Assembly: GCA_045641625.1 (NCBI GenBank)
Contig: JAZUHH010000060.1
Coordinates: 1-34,892, forward strand
Direction: 5' to 3'
DNA: 34,892 nt
Source of the DNA: UBA1723 sp045641625
GTDB lineage: Bacteria; Bacteroidota; Bacteroidia; Bacteroidales; Paludibacteraceae
Shown: positions 18,801 to 25,945 of the stretch, piece by piece
Layout: every line of letters starts with the position of its first letter
Position numbering within the stretch: the stretch's first letter is position 1
Notes under the pieces: model-generated
What the model was told of the DNA's origin: nothing
The model's database searches: none
Seen by the model: only the letters and a program-made list of their open reading frames with translations
Translations under genes and position numbers: made by a program

Positions 18801-20251
18801 TTGAAGGAGCTACAGGTAAGGAGTACACTCCGGAGGCTGTAAGTGTAGAGACTTCCTATAGAAGAAAGACAATAGATGGAGAGTATATATCCTGGTCTAA
18901 TGTTGTCAAGGCGAATATAAGGCCATTGCCACAGACTTCAAATATTTACGTGTCGGTTGGCGACAGCATCCTAGATGCATATAGTTTGAAATATTCGGAG
19001 TTCAGCGTTGAGAAAGTTCCGTCTATGGATTTATCTTTGCGAGATAGCGTTAGTGATGCGGACTCAGTAGTTTGGGAGCAGTCTTATGACAATGACGAAT
19101 GGGTTGAGATTTTCAGTCAGGCGGTTGTAAATAATGGAGTAGTAGAGTATTTAATTAGTGACACTGCTCAAGTTTCATACTATCGAGTAAAAGCTGTAAG
19201 TGGATGTGGCACATCAGTTTCAAAGGCTTTTAAAGTTACAACATTGTATGCGTCGGTAATCATGGATGAGGAATTAGTCTTAACTGACAGCATTTGCTCT
19301 GGAGACCAGTTCGCCCGAATTAAGTTCAAGAAGGAACTATCGGACATATATGAGTATTCGTATGAGGCCATAAATTACGAGGGAAGCGGAGTCTTTGAAA
19401 GAAAGAGTTCTGTGAGGGAGTTGGATCATCCTTATGGTTACTACTCGGGGAAAGAGTCTTTGTCTGACACAGCCAAAGTTTCTTCAGGTGCCATATTCAC
19501 TTATCCTAAGCATTCCTTCGATGTTGTTGTCACACGTTGGGTTAAGTCAACAGGAGCAAGCAGCAGGAAGCTTATACATTTCTTTGTTGATGACTTCTCC
19601 GCTAAATTCAGTTATGTTGTTGATGGAATGGACAGCCATAATGCAGGGGAGCCTGTCCATAGTGTACGCTTGAATCAGGGAAGTAGGGTAGTGTTTACTC
19701 CAGAGGTTGAAAGCGGTTTGGAAGATTTAAGCTATAAGTGGAGTCTGATAGCTCCAAAGAATACAGACTACTATGAGAAATATGGAGGAAGTGTAGGTAG
19801 GGAAGGTCTCACTTCCGAGAAGGAATCTCCGGTCTGCTATTTCTACAATGGAGGAGACTATTATATTTCAATGACTGTTTCAGATGGTTTGTGTTCAGCT
19901 GTGGTCAAAGATTCGTCATTATATATCAATAGTCAGGATACACGAGGTCTAAGAGTATATACAAGGTCTGCTTCTTTCGATGAAGAGTGGTTTGACTTTA
20001 CGGAGTATGGTTTGTCTTCACACTCTACGGGATATGTTGAGGTTAATCCTACAAATTTCAAGGATTTCTTTACAATCTACACTGATGAAAATGGAGAGCA
20101 GAGCTATGAGTTGTTCAATACTGCCGGAACTAAGGTGTTGGAAGGCAGATATGTCGGAACGACAACAGTCATGACCGAAGGTATAGAGCCAGGTGTTTAT
20201 ATGCTATATACTGCAGGAAATGTTGTTAAATTAGTTAAAACGAAAAAGTAG
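9815..20251 (+). CDS. Giant T9SS-exported Ig/PKD-like repeat adhesin
   Basis: A 3478-residue exported protein. The signal peptide MRLNIILLLSFLFSAISSNA begins at the second Met (9821); the annotated ATG at 9815 overlaps the previous stop. The first 500 or so residues are distinct. After that come many divergent Ig-like modules, recognisable by a Cys-Gly-rich start (VCYGEE, ICRGAE, LCGGGD), a strand of the form W-x-Y-S-x-D-x3-W, and an end like YYRRxVxDGC. I find at least 12 of the W motifs, near 12010, 14105, 14700, 15050, 15640, 16093, 16754, 17081, 17668, 18235, 18760 and 19070. A PKD-like domain lies near residues 3265-3370. The last 70 or so residues (VEVNPTNFKDFFTIY, YELFNTAGTKVLEG, EPGVYMLY, VVKLVKTKK) fit the T9SS type A sorting domain, so the protein should pass through the host's type IX system to the surface. 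Base composition steps from about 27% to about 42% G+C near 11340. Adhesion is inferred, not shown. Confidence 0.85.
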   Translation: MIMRLNIILLLSFLFSAISSNAIDLASADNCYVNWAKGKVIFPSSQKCIETLVYPSYMTDNEGVIFSRDKLEIYAQRKDTKTYLLGCEMQEELFVTVLANGVSYGPYKIKSIEGSQDCPAYQFMKSYTFEFPDHVYSISSTDINKVLSIDEGSVTLLNNLSSEVSITFQAATYIKVKRGESNSKNRDDKTFVVKHPAQTIKYYNCLPGTITAYRDYTPKMPDSNNKYALYPKGDANSLMAIKIVNEESPEQYSTYNQTLKYSIKNNTKEIGKYEIQTTNMKAAEDANQVVGFMYSDINEYLNVGEVFNVDRQIALKGVNSFVCKTSTLSFEVVPEAFFENVNYEKRTVCGSNIPIEFNSSFSDYKNEKEWFYLFGEKLKFKNSSDVEVNLSSEIEKIYGIKYHWEYKTNNSIWKELPVYDGNNTMLSEIQYNCEEGFKNLPAQDLVVPNSLFKDGETYSFRQVATLEGFGKRQIVSNNSIEVKSFGILNKNNFVISPLGYKCADGELNEVTLDVKYQASDNAIFKKIDSSSLFRYDYSFSAAENTIKGTDLTQTFNVSSTTAKELKAEIIVSDGCNTSVNLSERLVFESQPELNPSDITCTNADISYDSDNNIVYVSIPEGMVGKLNVTRSLDEGSKYLYSTNDKEYSELNLRGLEFSLRAESQKKFFFKKKSNSGALCESNVVEINVVKIGSIKNNEFHNSLMYVCYGSKNPKITATEPVGGFQNGEYTYEWKYSTDNVTYSSMLDASSRKITGASLEEGQWDLPIAKKYFIKRVVTSKSGKGTINDEDACPYMTLVPYSEPTLTISSTSADGYVCYGEEVELSMSLDSEFRSQLELSESQNNVVPQMFGYAYKKGIEYKTIGDEHKDARTLPLTITQDSTIYAVYRFCNKEVISKPLNLKSGENLTPKMDEGLCRVRGKEMTVSVKNSDKSRSYTITQDKKEKGDITASLSVPVSGDVIYEVTVGDDKCVKTFEQKVSESQLSDAFELTELAVDGLPVKEVLLCAGTEHSVGNISGISHKKATSYSWAVNGLSVPSCTTAVLNYTFPDTGEEYKVVRTAYEVAGGKTCQSITESIDLNTYSNISGAVLVVGKSTVCEDEPLVVSISGAKGGSNSSYSYIVYDGEEVISQGTAKVNAVYEGTKLLSTSGSHTISAIVSDNSECSVSSKYSYETASVKVSQAESAAFTLTAEPSIVEIEAGEVKAISLTPIAENGDKVTEDLFSYSFSIPGGSMESEKPSKGAISLDVKSNYFTNDYLTINVSRTVGGTGCQAENSISVFKSSGFGDKTLSLLNSTITPLADKLEVCEGSKVELSVAELPAYNKKQLTPSDVTYAWYRNGSLIGKTEIYTATVSAGETATYLCKVSYVYDAAQPAAYIFSNEFKLVGKKGINLGNLYLLSNKSKSTSLCVGGAGEITLDVEANLEEGESLVWEESVDGKTWGEISDPTATKVGTRLGLSGSHYTSSNASVYYFRVTGISACGTRSLGKNIFTLNIESLPEAPVVALRSGNVVNGTVNELSFSPKNSYAGYSYEWGSVENDLDVQTFGSTYANVKGKFSIGENTVYVRKVSTTEGKCASAVVSYPFNLYKEITIGNIVDMSGNDAVRCPSEEKVILAVTQEGGTGEFETSWQYKVEGGEWISIIEGLTPFDVEFGDEVLFGKRISAMTLSGLKGTTAFRVLVSSTGNYTGDSKMSNEYIVKYYEPFRDKANGIDASEIAQCYGMRMDAIEGYLPEGGKVDADYDYQWYRTTTPQEEESWVAIPDATLQNYNGRDTLFATTYYRRIVTDGCGDKAISRNKRVEVKEPVFIAPSDVNYTAVVTSGNSAMMVGVPGSEFDDTEYVWYDSKWMSLDTTLVRKTYSTSPLSTVEDSKLFTFYAKKLKDECLSFNSDTLYITASNNTSGSIYINGTTEANEGKFWICSNSRDFEILSEKNPLNAFTYRWQYRVTTYALTSDNEEKVQTGNWSPVPGETKLYAEGVDLKLDTCNLDKSVLVNTTGRRKYVEFRRTAYFKVGDEEQSLESNIVTVNILPTMESVPFDVAGTISSKKTTYCKGEEGERVEGVADFDVLEVWTNQNKYFGPGLYDSNYNGGFYSWFEYSVDGKNYDTLSVISSAEENDYAKYFLPGEGLESIMNRTYHVRRAVSDGCTSAYSNNLSLTVIDKVGKASDIRMFGLESGKTDAMDRFYKGYEFGDSIVIYDESLTQVYDYMWSMDSLFTKTLETSKRVAGLHVGENEAVSLMSDPHIYMRRNEPDNECWSSYLQIPIAIGTESNGGTISGDQKICRGAEFSNIRNILSASGDWIAPTYSEMKWNYSWQWSKDSLTWANVDDANDIMLDAELVNKYVNPLNLAVGTTTYFRRVATNDSARVRVSNVAKLSYYDEFVPGELTDDSNGKIGYCSDEKLPVITTTLPRGGRTLDYGVGYTWKLSIDRGEYFTIPLFKDTFLILSVVDTLKALDLRNNVTISVMCEYSDGDDGCGIVKSECLNYILYRDNKMPNIYQDNDSCNASVVTIKVVPEKIEKTYLFGAFVQTDTGDSLTWSSLVDEITIKRVNTMIVDEYGVMSIDSETGCRSEYNYFNVDSLPELSQKPLSAPSAVCYGEDFTVEGGSIEGGNGKKTYTWQYSYDNEEWNVLSNRTDGDLEVLNPNMDIYYRRIVSDMCDTDTSNAVFIKVRKKVDVTKDVLIFNDFKCKNRMFNILTADSVKFTDTDYYLIWNSATGEETDTKSMGSLTVPGFSGDSLEMSLTHIVVDTAGMMCKSNPLTVFAHNAVAIDHASNVISCDNTNPCNGRYVEIEGESQRGVYSEKISYKWFVSNDKQYWSEQLLKTSKDMSLEAKDTMYIMRTANNGCMSDSSNVVTIVGAKVEDYDYVENLSLSVVSNMQDSSVTMSLDGGKSFASNYYFEGDGILPSISTNSTVLPYSAETYKDSILVLVAYADHCVSSYRMNPLRGGVISFDGDSVLCGGGDIPSIVSTNMEGGHGDYTYQWQYKNSSIPDFVDIEGATGKEYTPEAVSVETSYRRKTIDGEYISWSNVVKANIRPLPQTSNIYVSVGDSILDAYSLKYSEFSVEKVPSMDLSLRDSVSDADSVVWEQSYDNDEWVEIFSQAVVNNGVVEYLISDTAQVSYYRVKAVSGCGTSVSKAFKVTTLYASVIMDEELVLTDSICSGDQFARIKFKKELSDIYEYSYEAINYEGSGVFERKSSVRELDHPYGYYSGKESLSDTAKVSSGAIFTYPKHSFDVVVTRWVKSTGASSRKLIHFFVDDFSAKFSYVVDGMDSHNAGEPVHSVRLNQGSRVVFTPEVESGLEDLSYKWSLIAPKNTDYYEKYGGSVGREGLTSEKESPVCYFYNGGDYYISMTVSDGLCSAVVKDSSLYINSQDTRGLRVYTRSASFDEEWFDFTEYGLSSHSTGYVEVNPTNFKDFFTIYTDENGEQSYELFNTAGTKVLEGRYVGTTTVMTEGIEPGVYMLYTAGNVVKLVKTKK

Positions 20252-20280
20252 CAGCATCTTCTTTTCCCTCGTATAAAGTT

Positions 20281-20312
20281 AAGTCCTCTTGCCTTAGGCA
20301 AGGGACTTTTTT
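20281..20312 (+). terminator. Rho-independent terminator after the giant gene
   Basis: AAGTCC and CTTGCC pair with GGCAAG and GGACTT around a TTA loop (20281-20308, one bulged T), followed by six T. It ends the lipoprotein-adhesin operon 30 bases after its stop codon. Confidence 0.9.
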
Positions 20313-20390
20313 CTGTTGTGATTAGAAAAATGTTGTTATAAATGATCCCAAAACGTTATTATTTTAGTATAATTGCAAAAAAATAATATT

Positions 20391-22250
20391 ATGGCAGAAT
20401 TAAAAACAAAAGCTCTATCAGAATTGTTAGACTATCATTTCAATATTCCTTCATACCAAAGAGGATATAGATGGGATAATCAGCAAGTAACAGATTTATT
20501 GGACGACTTACTTGAATATTCCGATACTAAAAATGGAGAATATTATTGTCTTCAACCAATTGCAGTTAAGAAAAACGACATGTTGTCTTCCCCAAACAAT
20601 ATTGTTTATGATGTCATAGATGGACAACAAAGACTAACAACTATCTATCTTATACTTACATATCTCTCTGATGTAAGAAAAATATTACATGAGAATACTG
20701 CGGACAAAATGTATTCTTTGGATTTTGAAATTAGATTTGGGAAAAGGAAAGATGGTAATGATGAGCATTATCTGAATGACAAAAGATTTATTTCAGATAC
20801 TAATGAATACCAAAATGATATTAATAAGTTTTTCATTTTTAACGCATATCAGACTATAGATAAGTGGTTTAAGAGTCAGGTAAGAAATGAAAAATTGAAT
20901 ATTCTACGAATTTTACTCGGAGAAAAAGGTGACGAACAGACAAATGTCGTAAAAGTTATATGGTACGATCTATCAGATTCCAAAGAATCATCAACAGATG
21001 TCTTTGCCCGTTTAAATTATGGCAAAATTCCATTAACTGACGCTGAGTTGATTAAAGCAATATTACTTGAGTGTAAGAAAGAAGACGATTCTTTAGCCAA
21101 AGAAAAAGCATTTAGAGTTTCTTGCGAATGGGATGAAATGGAAAAGAAACTTCATGAGCCAAACTTTTGGGGATTCCTTTCGACATCAGACTCGTCAAAT
21201 TCTAGAATGACTTTTATTCTAGACAAAGTGGCTAGAGAAATTCAATCAGAAAATCATTATGGTTTCAGCGAAGAGAAAGCTTTTTTTGATTATCATGTAG
21301 TCAATAAATACGTTGAAGAAAATGGATCTAATGCTGTAGAAAATCTATGGAACAGGATTCAGAATACTTTCTCTGTTTTTGAGAATTGGTATAGTGATAA
21401 TGAGTTATATCACAAGATTGGATACCTTACAAGCTTATTAGCCTATACATACAGAACTAAGCATAAAGATTTGAAAAAACAAAGTCAGACCCTGATTGAT
21501 TCCTTGTATATTCAATATAAGAATTTTATTAAGGTTTATGACTTCAGCAAGTATCTTGATGATCTAATAGCATCAAAAGTGAGGCTATCATCTGATCAAG
21601 ATTTAGAGGATTTGAATTACAACGACAATAAATCGGAATTAATAAAGATTCTTTTGTTGTTCAATGTACATACCGCAATGTCGGATAGAGAACAAAGATA
21701 TTCTTTTGACAGACAAAAACGAGACAATATAACTAGTTTGGAGCATATTCATCCACAGAATTTGGATGTGTCCAAAATTAAAGATACAGAAGATTGCTAT
21801 CAGGGCATAATCAAGCCTTGGATTGATGGACTATCTAAAAAAATAACAGTTAATGATAAGGTATCAAAGATTTTTGATTTCATTGACTATGATTATTATC
21901 GAGATAATATTGAGCAGTTCAAAGAACTTGTACCTGAAGTAGATAATCATTATCTATCATTAGTAGAGATGAAGGGAGATGATATACACCTTATTTCAAA
22001 TATGGCACTTATAAGCAAGGAAACAAACAGTGCATTGAGCAACAACTTTCTTGATAGAAAGAGGCAGATTTTAAGGGAAACGTCTTATTATGTACCTTGT
22101 TGTACATGGAACGTATTTAACAAAACTTATTCTGAATCACCAGAAGATTTAATTTTTTGGCGTAAGGAAGATAGAATTGCATACCTTAATGCAATTAAAG
22201 CAGTTTATAATTTATATGTCAATCCTGTAATTGATCAGAGTAATGAGTAA
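20391..22250 (+). CDS. DUF262-DUF1524 protein (GmrSD-like), likely defence nuclease
   Basis: A 619-residue protein. It has the DUF262 (ParB/Srx-like) N-terminal motifs IPSYQRGYRW at residues 19-28 and DGQQRLTT at 77-84, the nucleotide-binding signature of GmrS, BrxU and SspE proteins. The C-terminal third has LEHIHPQN with His452, His454 and Pro455, then HLISNMAL (His533, Asn537) and a later NSALSNNFLDRK. This is the HNH-type nuclease pattern of DUF1524 (GmrD). It is thus a single-chain GmrSD-like enzyme, expected to cut modified or invading DNA. I chose the ATG at 20391; an upstream TTG at 20373 adds six unlikely residues. A TATAATTG at 20368-20375 could be its -7 box. It overlaps the next DUF262 gene by 8 bases. 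The pair is AT-rich compared with the tra genes, which suggests imported cargo. The substrate is unknown. Confidence 0.85.
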   Translation: MAELKTKALSELLDYHFNIPSYQRGYRWDNQQVTDLLDDLLEYSDTKNGEYYCLQPIAVKKNDMLSSPNNIVYDVIDGQQRLTTIYLILTYLSDVRKILHENTADKMYSLDFEIRFGKRKDGNDEHYLNDKRFISDTNEYQNDINKFFIFNAYQTIDKWFKSQVRNEKLNILRILLGEKGDEQTNVVKVIWYDLSDSKESSTDVFARLNYGKIPLTDAELIKAILLECKKEDDSLAKEKAFRVSCEWDEMEKKLHEPNFWGFLSTSDSSNSRMTFILDKVAREIQSENHYGFSEEKAFFDYHVVNKYVEENGSNAVENLWNRIQNTFSVFENWYSDNELYHKIGYLTSLLAYTYRTKHKDLKKQSQTLIDSLYIQYKNFIKVYDFSKYLDDLIASKVRLSSDQDLEDLNYNDNKSELIKILLLFNVHTAMSDREQRYSFDRQKRDNITSLEHIHPQNLDVSKIKDTEDCYQGIIKPWIDGLSKKITVNDKVSKIFDFIDYDYYRDNIEQFKELVPEVDNHYLSLVEMKGDDIHLISNMALISKETNSALSNNFLDRKRQILRETSYYVPCCTWNVFNKTYSESPEDLIFWRKEDRIAYLNAIKAVYNLYVNPVIDQSNE

Positions 22251-24492
22251 TATAACATTTCTAAGTTTACTCCAAGAAAAAGGAGTAATGATACCGATAA
22301 TTCAACGAGACTATATTCAAGGAAGTAATAGTCAAGCTGAAAAGAGAGACAAATTCTTAGATTCTCTACTTTCTACTTTGTGTTCTAAAGACAAATGCCA
22401 GAATTTGGATTTTGTTTATGGAAGAAGTAAGGAGGATGGATATATGCCTTTAGACGGACAGCAACGTTTAACTACGTTATATCTATTGTATTGGTCTGTA
22501 TATAAGAAGAAAGGCGATGAAGAATACAAAAAGGTACAACATCTTTTTAAAAAATTCAAATACAAAACAAGAATTAGCACAGAACGTTTTTGCAATCTAT
22601 TAGCTAATTATGAGGGTGAATTGCGAGAAAACATCTCCGATGAAATACGATCTCTCACAACTTATGATAAGAGTTGGGATAAAGATCCGTCAATATTAGC
22701 TATGCTTGACATACTTGATGAGTTATGCGCGAGATTAATTAAAAACGAAAAACATATAGACAACATCTTTGAAAGATTACAAAGCGGAGCTATTTCTTTT
22801 GATTTGTTAGATATGGAGTCTGACGGATTTAAGTTAACCGATCAGCTTTATATTAAAATGAATGCACGCGGGAAACAGCTTACAGAATTTGAAAATTTCA
22901 AAGCAAATTTCATTGGGTTCCTTGAGCAGAAACACGATTGCGTAACATTTGAGAATGAATCTCTTTCTGAGAAATTTTCTAAAGAAGTAGAAACAAGTTG
23001 GACAAATCTGTTTTGGCCTTATGCGTATTACAATTACAAACTTTCACAAGCAATTAATGTAGCATATCCTATCATAGATCCATTATTTATGAATCTATTC
23101 GTGGTTATTACCCAAATGCTATATTTCTCTGTTAATCCTAACAAAAAGGCTGAAGATTTCAAAAGATCAGATGCTATTTATCAGGAGGTTTATAGTAATC
23201 CAGAAAATGTTAAGTTTCTGATCTTCTGTTTCGATTTCCTATCTTCAAAAATCGAAACAAAAATCTGTGATTCAAATCTTGAACAAAATCAATTATTTAC
23301 AGATATTTTGGGTACAGATGATAGCTTAAAAATAAGAATCTTTGACGACAGGAATGTAGATTTATTTCTACATGCTATCGTAAATGGAGAAAACATGAAT
23401 CAAAAATTGAAATTTCTCCTATTTGCAATGCTTCATTACTGTTACAATGTTAAAGATGGGAAACTTCAGGATTTCTTAAGAATAGTAAGAAATTACTTAG
23501 AGTCAACATTTAGACGCGTTGACAGTCAGCATAATACTGCATATATATCAAGTTTGGAAATTACCGATGTTCATAGGTTCTTGAATACAATTTCAAAATT
23601 CGAAACTATTACGCCATATGAAACATTAACACAACATGATGTCAAAGATAAAGATTTAGAAGAAGAAAAGGTTAAAGCAGCTTTGATAGTGTCCAGTGAT
23701 TTAGTAGATTGTATTCATCTTCTTGAGAACAAACGTATTTTCAGAGGCAATCTTTCTGCTTTAGATATTTCTCAGAACTATTCAAAGTTAAAGTCGTGGA
23801 ATAATGCATTAGATGAAATTTTTTCACTAGATGACTGTTCATCTCATTTAATTATTGCTGCATTTTTAGCTTGTGGTTACAATGGTACTTACGTTAAGCA
23901 TTGTGCACTTGGGGATACTTTTTTCTATGGAGCCAAAGGGAAGTGGGATAGGATTTTAACTAATGGGAAATCTGACTGGCTTGTTGCTTTTCTTGACAAA
24001 TATACATCTTTGCCACTAAATCTAACAAGAGAAGAAAAGTTATCTCAAATAGCAAACGAGATTTTACCAACGATGAATATGAATTGGAAGTATTATTTCA
24101 TCAAATATCCACAATTCTTAAGTGATACAAATTATTATTCATTAGAAAAAAATGAAAAAGAGTATTATTTGCAAAACGAATGTCTAACTTCAGACTCTTC
24201 ACAACCATTAAGATCATGGCATGTTTGTCCTTTATATTCCGTTATAGAAGAAACTATAAATAAAGGAAAATGCGAACGGGTTAGGTATGCAGAACGATCT
24301 TGTTTCAATTACAGAGGTCTCGTTTTCACATTAGAATATAACAGCATAAAAGTAGCAGATAAGGTCAAGTCTATTCCAGATAGAGTTTTGTCGAAATATG
24401 GTTTTAATAGATCTAATATTATTCTTAAACCAACAAAAGGGAAAGACTTAATTGAAACAGCATTAGAATTCATTAAAGATTTGAGTTTTTAG
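22243..24492 (+). CDS. Second DUF262 protein, partner of the DUF262-DUF1524 gene
   Basis: A 749-residue protein. Its DUF262 motifs are IPIIQRDYIQG (residues 17-27) and LDGQQRLTTLYLLYW (70-84), followed by LYIKMNARGKQLTEFENFKANF, a conserved DUF262 segment. Unlike its neighbour it shows no HNH/DUF1524 signature that I can find. The long C-terminal part is of unknown fold and ends ALEFIKDLSF, so it may sense or regulate while the neighbour cuts. The ATG at 22243 lies in ATGAGTAA, overlapping the previous stop, so the two are translationally coupled. The track-length form with a TTG at 22231 adds four residues and is less likely. The gene is low in G+C (for example 15 of 60 at 23281-23340). A hairpin terminator follows at 24530-24567. 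Pairs of different DUF262 proteins occur in bacterial defence loci, which is the likely role here. Confidence 0.8.
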   Translation: MSNITFLSLLQEKGVMIPIIQRDYIQGSNSQAEKRDKFLDSLLSTLCSKDKCQNLDFVYGRSKEDGYMPLDGQQRLTTLYLLYWSVYKKKGDEEYKKVQHLFKKFKYKTRISTERFCNLLANYEGELRENISDEIRSLTTYDKSWDKDPSILAMLDILDELCARLIKNEKHIDNIFERLQSGAISFDLLDMESDGFKLTDQLYIKMNARGKQLTEFENFKANFIGFLEQKHDCVTFENESLSEKFSKEVETSWTNLFWPYAYYNYKLSQAINVAYPIIDPLFMNLFVVITQMLYFSVNPNKKAEDFKRSDAIYQEVYSNPENVKFLIFCFDFLSSKIETKICDSNLEQNQLFTDILGTDDSLKIRIFDDRNVDLFLHAIVNGENMNQKLKFLLFAMLHYCYNVKDGKLQDFLRIVRNYLESTFRRVDSQHNTAYISSLEITDVHRFLNTISKFETITPYETLTQHDVKDKDLEEEKVKAALIVSSDLVDCIHLLENKRIFRGNLSALDISQNYSKLKSWNNALDEIFSLDDCSSHLIIAAFLACGYNGTYVKHCALGDTFFYGAKGKWDRILTNGKSDWLVAFLDKYTSLPLNLTREEKLSQIANEILPTMNMNWKYYFIKYPQFLSDTNYYSLEKNEKEYYLQNECLTSDSSQPLRSWHVCPLYSVIEETINKGKCERVRYAERSCFNYRGLVFTLEYNSIKVADKVKSIPDRVLSKYGFNRSNIILKPTKGKDLIETALEFIKDLSF

Positions 24493-24529
24493 ATTCTAAG
24501 AAATTCATACCAGTAACCTGCTGATATAT

Positions 24530-24567
24530 AAGAAAACCACAAACTCATGCAAGTTAGTGGTTTTCTT
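24530..24567 (+). terminator. Hairpin terminator after the DUF262 pair
   Basis: AAGAAAACCAC (24530-24540) pairs perfectly over 11 bp with GTGGTTTTCTT (24557-24567). An inner AACT/AGTT stem closes a CATGCA loop. The U-rich 3' arm replaces a separate T-run, and the A-rich 5' arm may let it work in both directions. Confidence 0.75.
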
Positions 24568-24959
24568 GTATCTTGAAATATGTGGGGTTCCCGGCTGATT
24601 ACTTATTCTTTTCAAATATTTTAATATATTAACCATAATTATATGTGCTCGAACCCCAAACCACGGATTCGGGCATTGTATTTTCAAAATCGTTCCCTAA
24701 TCAAAAAGTATTAATTTTGGATGGTTCTTTGTGTACCTTACATAAACTAGCATTGTTTCTGCTTATCGCAGAATGCATAACTGATTTTGATACTACATGC
24801 GAATTTGGTCTCGTTATAAACTTTCAGTTTATTCAAATCAGTTAGATTCCAAAACAATAATTGCTGATGTTTGCTTACGAATAATGTTAAATCTGATTGT
24901 GTACGATTTTTGAATAATGTATAGGGATAAGGTCAGATATATCTTTTAGATAAAGCAAA
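24568..24959. other. Gene-free stretch between the DUF262 pair and the tra control region
   Basis: I see no supported gene. A 66-residue open frame at 24645-24845 has no start signals or protein-like features. The inverted segments GGGGTTC (24584-24590) and GAACCCC (24651-24657) are 60 bases apart; I could not fold them into a tRNA. This may be a remnant left by cargo insertion. Confidence 0.4.
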
Positions 24960-25122
24960 CCTGTTGTTATTCAAGTATATACAAATATATATTTTGAAAA
25001 TGATATATATATTTAGTGATTAGAAATATATATCCAAGAAGTTTATATATATCTTTTGCGACAAAAGATATATTTTTGACAACAATTTATATATTTTGTT
25101 TTGAATTTATATATTTTGTTTG
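24960..25122. repeat. AT-rich repeats before traA
   Basis: This stretch is dense in ATATAT. AATTTATATATTTTGTTT occurs twice in direct repeat, at 25084-25101 and 25105-25122, overlapping the traA promoter. This is a likely binding site for a regulator or for the ParA-like system, and resembles the left-edge region at 1-120. Function is inference. Confidence 0.5.
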
Positions 25123-25130
25123 TAACTTTG
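25100..25130 (+). promoter_or_regulatory. Promoter of the tra operon
   Basis: TTTG (25100-25103), a 19-base spacer and TAACTTTG (25123-25130) match the Bacteroidota consensus fully. The traA ATG lies 34 bases downstream. The -33 box falls at the junction of the two direct repeats, so a protein bound there would control the operon. Confidence 0.8.
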
Positions 25131-25164
25131 CAAAAGAATAAAGCAATACTAATTAAGATAGTGT

Positions 25165-25944
25165 ATGGGAGTTATTGTATCTGTCTCGGGACAAAAGGGA
25201 GGTTGTGGCAAATCCTCCATAACAGTTATATTGGCAAGCTATCTTGCATATAACCGAAAGAAGAAGGTGTTGGTTCTTGATGCCGACACATACCAGAAGT
25301 CCCTTATTACATGCAGACAGGATGACATTGATATAATAAAGATGGGAAAGGAAGCCAAGGAGACAAGCAACTCCATAGGAGACCGAGCCCTGATTGATAT
25401 ATACGAAGCGTATGTTGAGAACAAGAGGAACGGTATAGAACCATATCCCATAATTGCGCTTCCTTTGAAGGTTGATGAGATATTGTCAGCATTTGAGAAG
25501 TATGTCGATGAGTACGATGTGATTCTTGTAGATATGCCAGGTAGTTTGGATAACAAGGACTACTTCAAGGTTGCCCGTAACTTTGATGTCATCTTTTTGC
25601 CGTTCTCGAGTGATTCTTTTGTGTTTAACTCGAACTATCCTTTCATACGCTATATGCACGACAAGTATCTTGGTAATGAGGAGAAGAGCCGAATAAAGCA
25701 TATCTATTGGTTCTGGAACAGATATGACAAGTCAACCCGTCAGTCTGTGTATTCTGCAGTGAGCGACCTGATGAAGGAGAATCTTCCGAATGTGGAGTCG
25801 CTTGACAACGCTTTGGGAGATACCAAGGCGATGTCTAACCAAAAGATGAGAAATACAATGACTACACCTATAGGGCAGTTCGCTTCGTATGGTAATTGCG
25901 AGAACTGCATGCAGGAAATGTGTGACAAAATCTTAAATTTGTAA
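25165..25944 (+). CDS. traA: ParA/MinD-like ATPase, TraA of the conjugation operon
   Basis: A 259-residue P-loop ATPase with the deviant Walker A motif QKGGCGKSS (residues 10-18, with both lysines), VLVLDAD at 35-41, and VILVDMPGS near 120 as Walker B. This is the ParA/MinD class. In Bacteroidales conjugative elements such a gene, called TraA, opens the tra operon, and the genes downstream here follow that order. It could also serve plasmid partition, since the element has a Rep-iteron origin and I see no other ParA. The Cys-rich end (NCENCMQEM) is unusual for partition ATPases. It starts 34 bases after a strong promoter and is followed after one base by the next gene. Confidence 0.85.
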   Translation: MGVIVSVSGQKGGCGKSSITVILASYLAYNRKKKVLVLDADTYQKSLITCRQDDIDIIKMGKEAKETSNSIGDRALIDIYEAYVENKRNGIEPYPIIALPLKVDEILSAFEKYVDEYDVILVDMPGSLDNKDYFKVARNFDVIFLPFSSDSFVFNSNYPFIRYMHDKYLGNEEKSRIKHIYWFWNRYDKSTRQSVYSAVSDLMKENLPNVESLDNALGDTKAMSNQKMRNTMTTPIGQFASYGNCENCMQEMCDKILNL

Positions 25945-25945
25945 T

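Noticed and set aside
24584..24690. tRNA-like or attachment-site sequence (GGGGTTCGAGC on the minus strand)
   Set aside because: No acceptor, D or anticodon arm can be paired around it, and there is no integrase in the window.
24645..24845. Plus-strand frame of 66 residues
   Set aside because: No promoter, no ribosome site and no recognisable protein features; it lies in AT-rich intergenic DNA.
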